Assembly: GCA_964388085.1 (NCBI GenBank)
Contig: CAYLZW010000217.1
Coordinates: 1 to 10,159 of the forward strand
From: CAYLZW01 sp964388085
Lineage (GTDB): Bacteria; Myxococcota; UBA727; CAYLZW01
Length of the DNA: 10,159 nucleotides
Direction of reading: 5' to 3'
Part shown: positions 5,052-10,159 of the stretch, piece after piece
How the letters are laid out: each line of letters starts with the position of its first letter
Position numbering within the stretch: the stretch's first letter is position 1
Notes under the pieces: model-generated
What the model was told of the DNA's origin: nothing
The model's input: only the letters and a program-made list of their open reading frames with translations
The model's database searches: none
Made by a program: the position numbers and the translations under genes

Positions 5052-6899
5052 GCTGCCGTTCGCTCGAGCCGGCCATAGCCCGTAGCGCTTGGCCTTTCGC
5101 GCGAGCGTGATGCGGTTGACGCCGAGCGACTCCGCCGCGCGCTGCAGCACGCCGCCGCCGTCGCGCAGCGCCCGCGCGATCAGGTCCCGCTCGAGATCGA
5201 GCAGCCGCTCCTCGAGGGTGCGCGACCGCAAGGGCTCGCCGGGAACGCCGGCTCGAGCCGACGCGGCGCCGTCTCGCACGGCGTCGAGCACGCTCGTAGG
5301 CAGGAGCTCGAGCCCCAGCGCCGCTGACGTCTTCCCGAGCACCAGGGCGCGCTCGACGACGTTCTTCAGCTCGCGCACGTTGCCGGGCCAGGCGTAGGCG
5401 CGCAGCGCCTCCTCCGCCGCGCGCGTGAAGCCCCTCGAGCGGATGCCGAGGGCGCGCTCCGCCGCGCTCAGGAAGTGTCGCGCCAGCGGCAGGATGTCGT
5501 CCCGGCGCCGGCGCAGCGGAGGCAGCGCCAGGGGGAATGCATTCAGGCGGTAGTACAGATCACTTCGAAAGTTGCCGTCGCGCGTGGCCAGAGCGAGATC
5601 GCGGTTGGTGGCGCAGATCACCCGCACGTCGACCTTGCGCGGCTTGGTGCCGCCGACGGGCCGGACCTCACCGGTCTCGAGCACGCGCAACAGCTTGGCC
5701 TGCAGCGCCGGCGTGGTGTTCTCGATCTCGTCGAGAAACACGCTCCCTCCGTGCGCGAGCACGAACAGCCCCGGGTGGTCGGCGATGGCGCCGGTGAACG
5801 CGCCTTTGACGTGTCCGAACAGCTCGCTGTCGAGCAGCGTCTCCGTCAGCGTGCCGCAGTCCTGGACGACGAAGGGACCATGGGCCCGGTCGCTCAGGTC
5901 GTGCAGCGCGCGCGCCATCACCTCCTTGCCGGTGCCGGTCTCGCCCTCGAGCAACACGCCGACTTTGTGCACGGCGATGCTGCGGGCGAGCTCGAGCAGC
6001 TCGCGCATGACGTCGCTCTCGGCGACGATCCCGGCCGCGGCGCGACGGAGGCTCGCGGGCGGTCGACCCCGAGCCTGCTCTCGCAGGAGCGCACGGGCGA
6101 GCGCGAGCGAGGTACGTCGTTGCTCGGCGCGCACACCGTACTCCCGGCACGCGTCGAGCACCGCGGCGCGCACCTCGTCGTCCTCGGCGGTGAAGGGCAG
6201 GGCATGGCTCAGCTTCTGTTCGTTGAAGAGGCGCACGAGCTCTCGGGAGCGTCCGGGTCCGTAGAACACGAGGCGCGCCCCGAGGTCGTGATGCGCGGCG
6301 CGACCCTCCCCGGGGACGCCGCCCGGCACCGTCAACAGCGCCGCATAGCGCTCGATGACGGGCGTCGTCTCTTCGCGCTGGTTGGCGCACACGACGACGG
6401 CGGCGACGTCTCCGCCGGCGAGCAGCGCGAGCAGCTCCTCGTCGCTCTCGGGGAGCGTCACCTGCGCGTCGCTCCCGAGCGCTCGCACCAGGCGGTCGCG
6501 CTGGCCGAGCGAGGCGCCGCACACGACGACATGAAAGCGAAACTCGGCCAAGAAGCGCGAGAGCTCCAGGCGGTGGCTCGTGTCCATGTGCTCGAAGCGG
6601 ACGCCGAGCCCGACATAGGGGGTCGGGCCCGCCGCTCGCCCGGGAGAGGTCCGGCGCCACGCCACCCGCCCCACGGCCTCGATGCGCGCGTCGTTCTCCG
6701 GCAGCGTCAGCTCGAGCCGCAGCTCGTCGCCCTCCTCCACGGAGATACCCGCGCCCGCGCTCTTGGCGACGAGGCCGATGCCCGCGCTCGAGACGTTGAC
6801 GGACCAGCAGTCCTCGAGCGCCGGGCGCGTGATCACGTGCACATAGAGGGGGCGCCGGCGCTCGCGATGGATGATCGTCCGCTGAACATCAACGTTCAT
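5046..6899 (-). CDS. Sigma-54-dependent activator: PilZ, degenerate receiver, AAA+, Fis-type HTH
   Basis: Cytosolic bacterial enhancer-binding protein of 617 aa that would remodel RNA polymerase-sigma-54 by ATP hydrolysis. (1) PilZ domain, about 10-118, with both c-di-GMP-binding elements: RxxxR (R12-R16) and NxSxxG (N35, S37, G40). (2) Receiver-like domain, about 121-255, in which the phosphoacceptor region reads AAVVVCANQ with no Asp, and the usual Lys-Pro is Leu234-Pro235, so phosphorylation is unlikely. (3) AAA+ domain, about 290-520: Walker A GETGTGKE (319-326), the sigma-54-contact loop GAFTGA (366-371), Walker B VFLDE (387-391), likely Arg fingers near R445/R451 and WPGNVREL (504-511). 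(4) Fis-type helix-turn-helix, about 565-605. The frame runs back to an ATG at 7061, but the start at 6899 fits the PilZ boundary and keeps the divergent promoter region free. It is divergent from the secreted-protein/dihaem unit, which has a sigma-54 promoter and is its most likely target. The c-di-GMP binding is inferred from motifs. Confidence 0.93.
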   Translation of the reverse strand: MNVDVQRTIIHRERRRPLYVHVITRPALEDCWSVNVSSAGIGLVAKSAGAGISVEEGDELRLELTLPENDARIEAVGRVAWRRTSPGRAAGPTPYVGLGVRFEHMDTSHRLELSRFLAEFRFHVVVCGASLGQRDRLVRALGSDAQVTLPESDEELLALLAGGDVAAVVVCANQREETTPVIERYAALLTVPGGVPGEGRAAHHDLGARLVFYGPGRSRELVRLFNEQKLSHALPFTAEDDEVRAAVLDACREYGVRAEQRRTSLALARALLREQARGRPPASLRRAAAGIVAESDVMRELLELARSIAVHKVGVLLEGETGTGKEVMARALHDLSDRAHGPFVVQDCGTLTETLLDSELFGHVKGAFTGAIADHPGLFVLAHGGSVFLDEIENTTPALQAKLLRVLETGEVRPVGGTKPRKVDVRVICATNRDLALATRDGNFRSDLYYRLNAFPLALPPLRRRRDDILPLARHFLSAAERALGIRSRGFTRAAEEALRAYAWPGNVRELKNVVERALVLGKTSAALGLELLPTSVLDAVRDGAASARAGVPGEPLRSRTLEERLLDLERDLIARALRDGGGVLQRAAESLGVNRITLARKAKRYGLWPARANGSG

Positions 6900-6970
6900 T
6901 TCTGAGCTACCCCCCGGTTGCTTCAAATACCCTATGACAAAGCAAAAGCGTAAGCCAGCGCGGCGCCCCC

Positions 6971-6996
6971 ATCGTCCAGATCTGAACGTAGACGAT
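6971..6996. promoter_or_regulatory. Inverted repeat with nested palindrome, candidate activator site
   Basis: ATCGTC (6971-6976) and GACGAT (6991-6996) are perfect 6-bp arms with a 14-bp spacer. Inside the spacer lies the 8-bp palindrome CAGATCTG (6977-6984). The dyad is centred about 73 bp upstream of the start point expected for the sigma-54 promoter, near the range used by enhancer-binding proteins. Binding by the adjacent activator is inference. Confidence 0.4.
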
Positions 6997-7003
6997 TCGG
7001 CAC

Positions 7004-7026
7004 GCCAATGTTTTCCGCGCATTGGC
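7004..7026. promoter_or_regulatory. 7-bp inverted repeat just upstream of the sigma-54 promoter
   Basis: GCCAATG (7004-7010) and CATTGGC (7020-7026) pair perfectly around a 9-bp spacer. The right arm ends 4 bp before the -24 element, so the dyad is centred near -42. It could be a second activator site or a repressor operator, since a protein bound here would crowd the polymerase. Confidence 0.42.
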
Positions 7027-7030
7027 TGCC

Positions 7031-7046
7031 TGGCACCCCCCGTGCA
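7031..7046 (+). promoter_or_regulatory. Sigma-54 (-24/-12) promoter for the secreted-protein/dihaem unit
   Basis: TGGCACCCCCCGTGCA matches the consensus TGGCAC-N5-TTGCA with one mismatch (G for the first T of the -12 box). The invariant GG (7032-7033) and GC (7044-7045) have the required spacing, and the base before is C, as preferred. Transcription should begin near 7057, giving a leader of about 46 nt to the ATG at 7103. A gene for a sigma-54 activator lies immediately divergent, which supports the call. Confidence 0.75.
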
Positions 7047-7090
7047 CATCTGGCGCGCCACTGCGGGCGCCGCTTCGCGCCGCGTATCTC

Positions 7091-7097
7091 GAGGGGG
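7091..7097 (+). promoter_or_regulatory. Shine-Dalgarno site that fixes the start at 7103
   Basis: GAGGGGG lies 5 nt before the ATG at 7103. An in-frame ATG at 7022 has no such site, would place the sigma-54 promoter inside the coding region and would bury the signal peptide, so 7103 is preferred. Confidence 0.75.
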
Positions 7098-7102
7098 CCC
7101 GA

Positions 7103-8149
7103 ATGAGGCAGAGGACGCAGAGATCGTGTGCTGAACCCAACCGCCGCGCGCTGGCTCGACCGCTGCTCGTGCTCGCCGCGGTCGTCGGACTCTCGAGCGC
7201 CGCCTCGGCCGGCACCCCGCCGCCGTTCCTGCAGGGGCCTTGGTCCATCGGCGACCACGAGAAGGGCGCGCTCGTCATTCCGCTGCGCCGCGGCGCCGCG
7301 GTGCCGCTCGAGCTCACGGTCATCGCGACGCCGAACGACTGCGCGAACGAGATGTACCTCGAGCTGAGCTGGGACAAGGAGGCCGACATCGTCAACCTGC
7401 ACCTGAGCGGCGAGGGCGTGCTCGAGCCGTTCCCGGACGTGGATCGCATCCCCGGCGTGAGCTTCTTTCCGAACCCGCACCTGCCGGAGCAGGAGGACAT
7501 CGAGGACGGCCGCTACCAGCTGTGGATCGTCAGCGCCGCCGGGCCCATCGGCACCTTCTATTACGACGGCCAGACCCTCGATCTCGTCGGCAGCGAATTC
7601 GCCACGGCCACGCAGCCGCCCGGCACCATTCCGGTGCCATTCCCGACCATCTATCTGTTCCCGACGCCCATGTTCCAGCCCGACGCGAACGGCGACGTGG
7701 ACCTCTATTGGAGCTTCCCCTACTCCGGCGCCATTCGCGGTGATCGTCCGGAGCTGGCGCACATGTACCTGACCTTCCCGCCGCCGAACCTCTGCGCCGC
7801 GAACCCGAACCGCCTCGATCTCTCGACGCTGCGGCCCTACAGCGCGCTGCCGGTGCCCGCCTCCGAGGCGCGGCCCTGGTCGGACTACCTGCGCGGCGGT
7901 CTCCTGTTCGACGTCACCGTGGAGCCGGCCGAGTACTTCACGGAGCCGCCGCTGACGACGCTGATCGGCTCGTACTCGAACGCCACCGCGGTCGGCGGCG
8001 GCATCCCCGACGGCTACACGCTCGACATCCCGGCGGTGTTCGGCAACCAGGCGCCGCCCATTCGTCCGTGGTCCGGCGCCGGTCAATGCGTCGACAGCAA
8101 TGACGGGGTCTTCACGTCGAACATCAATTTCTGCCAGCCGCAGCCGTGA
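7103..8149 (+). CDS. Exported protein of unknown function, 348 aa
   Basis: I do not recognise this family. The first 36 residues form a secretion signal: a basic stretch with Arg at 2, 4, 7, 14, 15 and 19, a hydrophobic core LLVLAAVVGL (21-30), then ASA before Gly37 as a likely signal peptidase I site. The mature part (about 312 aa) is rich in Pro, aromatic and small residues and looks beta-rich, with no further membrane helix. It has four cysteines (C80, C231, C329, C344), an even number compatible with two disulfides. Aromatic/proline clusters such as TIPVPFPTIYLFPTPMF (175-191) and DLYWSFPYSG (200-209) stand out. There is no CxxCH haem motif. It is the first gene after a sigma-54 promoter, and the dihaem lipoprotein gene follows after an 11-nt gap, so the two are probably co-transcribed and may act together in the periplasm or at the outer membrane. 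Confidence 0.82.
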   Translation: MRQRTQRSCAEPNRRALARPLLVLAAVVGLSSAASAGTPPPFLQGPWSIGDHEKGALVIPLRRGAAVPLELTVIATPNDCANEMYLELSWDKEADIVNLHLSGEGVLEPFPDVDRIPGVSFFPNPHLPEQEDIEDGRYQLWIVSAAGPIGTFYYDGQTLDLVGSEFATATQPPGTIPVPFPTIYLFPTPMFQPDANGDVDLYWSFPYSGAIRGDRPELAHMYLTFPPPNLCAANPNRLDLSTLRPYSALPVPASEARPWSDYLRGGLLFDVTVEPAEYFTEPPLTTLIGSYSNATAVGGGIPDGYTLDIPAVFGNQAPPIRPWSGAGQCVDSNDGVFTSNINFCQPQP

Positions 8150-8160
8150 GGGGGACCACC

Positions 8161-9621
8161 ATGAAGCGCACCCAGCAGCACCGATCCATTCTCGCCCGCG
8201 GCGGCACGCCGTTCGCCACGACGCTCTCGCTCTCGCTCGTCCTCGTGGCCTGCGGCGGGCCGGTGGACGCGCCCGACGACCTTGACATCACGCTCGCGGA
8301 GACCGACGCGGAGAGCAGCGCGCTCAACCGCGGCCAGGCCACGCGGATCGTGAACGCCTTCGCCGACAGGTTCAACATCAACCGCGGCAGCCGCAACCTG
8401 CACCTCGAGGACTCGCTCAACTTCAAGCCCGTCGCGCCGAGCGCCGACGCCGACAGAGGGCGCGCCCTGTTCGGCCTCGCTCCTGACCTCGAGACCTCCG
8501 ATCCGAGCGGCGCGCTCTTCGAGGGAGCCTCGCAGGTGTTCGGCGGCACCGTGGTCTCGAACGGGCGCACTTGCTTCACCTGCCACCGCGGCCAGAGCGA
8601 GCACCTCGGGCTGCCGGCCGGCCGCGTCGTCGACAGCGTGCCGCTGAGCGATCCGCTCTTCACCGGCATCGAGGCCGACGCCCAGGGCGATCCGGACGCG
8701 TTCCACAACCTCAGCGAGCTCGGGCTGCTGAAGTACCGGCCGAATCGATTCAATCCGCAGCGCCCGCAGTCCGATCCCTTCCGCAAGGTCTTCGGTTGGC
8801 GCAAGAGCGTCCGCCTCGTGAACACCGGCTTCGCGCACGGCTTCCTCACCGACGGGCGCGGCCGCGTGCTGTTCGAGGCCGCGCGCGGCGCCGCCTTCAG
8901 CCACACGCAGTCCTCGGACGAGCGCTTCGACGATCTGTTCTCCGTCGCCGACGGGCAGGACATCGAGGCGTTCCTCTTTGGCGACGCGACCCTGAGCGAC
9001 CCGCGCCTCGCGGCGCTGCGTGACCCGAGCCACCCGCTGCACGAGGAGATCACCACGCGGCCGTTCTACACCGTGCCCGTCACGACGAGGGCGCAGGCGC
9101 GCGGCAAGCGGGTGTTCAAGCGGCAGTGCTTCACCTGCCACGACATGCCGAACGTGTTCTCGAGCCGCGCGCACGTCGACGCGCTCGGCAACGGTGACCG
9201 GCCCGACAACTTCCCGCCCTGGGCGCCGGCGGTCGGCAAGCTGTTCAACATCGGCGTCTCCGAGCGGAACGCCCACGGCCTGCGCTTCAGCGAGCCCGAC
9301 GGTAACGGCGGCTTCCAGCCCATCGTCATCCCGCTCGTCGACGGAGACGGCACCGTGCACCAGTACACGCTCGACATGGACATCGGCCTCGCGGGCACCA
9401 CCGGTCGCTGGGAAGATCGCGGTCGCTTCAAGGTGCCGCAGCTGCGTGACCTCGTCGAGCTCGCGCCGTACTTCCACGACAACTCGGCCGCCACCATCGA
9501 GGAGGTCGTCGACTACTTCAACAGCGACGCGTACAACGACTCGCTCGACGGCCGTCGCTACCCGGTGCGCCTGAACGCCCGGCAACGCGCCGACCTCATC
9601 GAGTTCCTGAAGATCCTCTGA
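8161..9621 (+). CDS. Dihaem cytochrome c peroxidase/MauG-like lipoprotein
   Basis: Predicted lipid-anchored periplasmic or surface protein of 486 aa in the dihaem cytochrome c peroxidase/MauG superfamily, whose members reduce peroxide or carry out protein or small-molecule oxidations. The signal peptide ends in lipobox LVAC (Cys31). Two covalent haem sites are seen: C138-F-T-C141-H142 and C323-F-T-C326-H327. The C-terminal signature FKVPQLRDLVELAPYFHD (423-440), followed by ATIEEVVDYFN (444-454), is the hallmark TPxLRN...APYxHDG...TLEEVVxxY pattern of the family. The haem motifs are 185 residues apart, and about 105 residues separate the lipobox from the first one. Both distances look larger than in the classical Pseudomonas enzyme (haem Cys near 51 and 197), so there are insertions. 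The ATG at 8161 follows GAGGGGG (8148-8154), which overlaps the upstream stop; a GTG at 8146 is less likely. Distal haem ligands cannot be assigned, so peroxidase and MauG-type oxidase activity cannot be told apart. Confidence 0.89.
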   Translation: MKRTQQHRSILARGGTPFATTLSLSLVLVACGGPVDAPDDLDITLAETDAESSALNRGQATRIVNAFADRFNINRGSRNLHLEDSLNFKPVAPSADADRGRALFGLAPDLETSDPSGALFEGASQVFGGTVVSNGRTCFTCHRGQSEHLGLPAGRVVDSVPLSDPLFTGIEADAQGDPDAFHNLSELGLLKYRPNRFNPQRPQSDPFRKVFGWRKSVRLVNTGFAHGFLTDGRGRVLFEAARGAAFSHTQSSDERFDDLFSVADGQDIEAFLFGDATLSDPRLAALRDPSHPLHEEITTRPFYTVPVTTRAQARGKRVFKRQCFTCHDMPNVFSSRAHVDALGNGDRPDNFPPWAPAVGKLFNIGVSERNAHGLRFSEPDGNGGFQPIVIPLVDGDGTVHQYTLDMDIGLAGTTGRWEDRGRFKVPQLRDLVELAPYFHDNSAATIEEVVDYFNSDAYNDSLDGRRYPVRLNARQRADLIEFLKIL

Positions 9622-9635
9622 GCGCGTGAGCGCGC
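9622..9635. terminator. Short GC hairpin between convergent genes, weak
   Basis: GCGCG (9622-9626) and CGCGC (9631-9635) can pair around a TGAG loop directly after the dihaem gene stop. The 24-nt gap to the clpX stop has no T-run, and a 5-bp GC stem is easily found by chance in this DNA. It is listed because it is the only structure in the gap. Confidence 0.2.
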
Positions 9636-9645
9636 GCCGGGGGCG

Positions 9646-10159
9646 TCAGGCCGACTGCTTCTTCTCGTAGGTGAGCACCGGCTCGGCGCCCTTGGCGACC
9701 ACGTCCTCGGTGATGAGGCAGTCGGTGACGCCGTCGATGTACGGGACCTCGTACATGATGTCGAGCATGGCGCTCTCGAGGATCGCGCGCAGGCCGCGGG
9801 CGCCGCTCTTGCGCTTGATGGCCTCGCGCGCCGTCGCACGCAGCGCGCCCTCGGTGAAGTGCAGCTTGACGCCCTCCATGGCGAAGAGCTTCTCGTACTG
9901 CTTCACGAGCGCGTTCTTCGGCTCCTTCAGGATGTGAACGAGATCCTCCTCGGTCATGTCCGAGAGGGAGGCGTTCACCGGCAGGCGGCCGACGAACTCG
10001 GGGATGAGCCCGAAGTGGATGAGGTCCTCGGTGGTGGCCTCGCGCAGGATCTCGCCGAGCCGGCGCGAGCGGCTGCCCTTCACGTCGGCGCCGAAGCCCA
10101 TGGACTTCTTGCCGATGCGGCGCTCGATGATGTTGTCGAGCCCGACGAAGGCGCCGCCG
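9646..10159 (-). CDS. clpX: ATP-dependent Clp protease ATP-binding subunit ClpX, C-terminal part
   Basis: AAA+ unfoldase that feeds substrates to ClpP in the cytosol; only the last 170 complete codons are in the window and the gene continues beyond the right edge. Seen: GGAFVGLDNIIERRI at the edge, matching the stretch after Walker B/sensor 1; KKSMGFGADVKG with the ClpP-docking loop tripeptide MGF (IGF in E. coli) at 10093-10101; EDLIHFGLIPEFVGRLPV with the Arg-finger region; ILKEPKNALVKQYEKLF; and the sensor-2 motif KSGARGLRAILE. The C-terminus ends EKKQSA, shorter than the E. coli tail. It converges on the dihaem gene with a 24-nt gap and is probably unrelated to it in function. Confidence 0.98.
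   Translation of the reverse strand, partial: GGAFVGLDNIIERRIGKKSMGFGADVKGSRSRRLGEILREATTEDLIHFGLIPEFVGRLPVNASLSDMTEEDLVHILKEPKNALVKQYEKLFAMEGVKLHFTEGALRATAREAIKRKSGARGLRAILESAMLDIMYEVPYIDGVTDCLITEDVVAKGAEPVLTYEKKQSA

Larger units (their letters stand above)
6900..7102. promoter_or_regulatory. Divergent control region between activator and secreted-protein genes
   Basis: This 203-bp gap holds, from left to right, a locally AT-rich stretch (about 6919-6957) next to the activator start, inverted repeats at 6971-6996 and 7004-7026, a sigma-54 promoter at 7031-7046, and the Shine-Dalgarno site of the rightward gene at 7091-7097. No convincing sigma-70 promoter for the activator could be picked out, although the AT-rich stretch is the likely place. 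On the activator side a G-run (GGGGGG, read on the - strand) ends about 10 nt before the ATG at 6899 and may serve as its ribosome-binding site. Confidence 0.6.

Noticed and set aside
5475..6905. 476-aa open frame on the + strand opposite the activator
   Set aside because: Low-complexity Arg/Ala/Glu/Gln composition, no domain or start signals; the - strand carries PilZ, AAA+ and HTH motifs.
6900..7061. 54-residue N-terminal extension of the sigma-54 activator
   Set aside because: It would cover the dyads and part of the divergent sigma-54 promoter, has Arg/Gly/Ser-rich non-domain sequence, and the PilZ domain fits a start at 6899.
7022..7102. Start of the exported protein at the upstream ATG (7022)
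   Set aside because: No Shine-Dalgarno site, upstream of the predicted transcription start, and it would hide the signal peptide.
8083..9585. 500-aa open frame on the - strand opposite the dihaem gene
   Set aside because: Arg/Ala/Val/Glu-rich shadow produced by GC-rich codon bias; the opposite frame has haem motifs, a lipobox and a Shine-Dalgarno site.

Overview
The window is about 10.2 kb of GC-rich, densely coding bacterial DNA with strongly GC3-biased codons and many long antisense shadow frames. Several traits point to a myxobacterium-like organism (Myxococcota, possibly the Polyangia side): a cytochrome oxidase cluster with two short subunit III genes, a lipoprotein with an Asp/Ala/Gly-rich linker after its lipobox, a PilZ-containing sigma-54 activator, and Shine-Dalgarno sites made mostly of GAGGGGG-type runs. 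This assignment is an inference; no rRNA or other phylogenetic marker except a partial clpX is present.

Region 1 (1-3004, + strand) is the 3' part of a haem-copper oxidase operon: truncated subunit I, a 189-aa subunit III, a subunit IV, a second 201-aa subunit III, and a 79-aa membrane protein with a CSVC motif. The genes overlap or nearly touch (GTGA, 13-nt gap, TGATG, GTGA), which indicates translational coupling. Subunit I keeps all visible metal ligands and the HPEVY motif but has lost the three K-channel residues that can be aligned (Ser to Gly, Thr to Ile, Lys to Met), with a Glu gained next to the missing Lys.

Region 2 (3018-5013) holds two divergent genes: a lipoprotein of the pectinacetylesterase/Notum hydrolase family (- strand) and a small cytosolic peroxiredoxin-like protein (+ strand). 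The short gap between them contains a 13-bp palindrome. The peroxiredoxin-like gene converges on the next gene over an imperfect stem-loop that may end transcription in both directions.

Region 3 (5046-9621) is the most interesting part. A sigma-54 enhancer-binding protein with the architecture PilZ - degenerate receiver - AAA+ - Fis-type HTH is transcribed away from a two-gene unit encoding an unrecognised exported 348-aa protein and a dihaem peroxidase/MauG-like lipoprotein. Between them lies a near-consensus -24/-12 sigma-54 promoter pointing at the two-gene unit, preceded by two inverted repeats. Together this suggests a c-di-GMP-responsive, sigma-54-controlled cell-envelope redox system.

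Region 4 (9646-10159, - strand) is the C-terminal part of ClpX, converging on the dihaem gene. No RNA genes, insertion sequences, CRISPR arrays or attachment sites were seen, and there is no gene-free stretch longer than about 205 bases.
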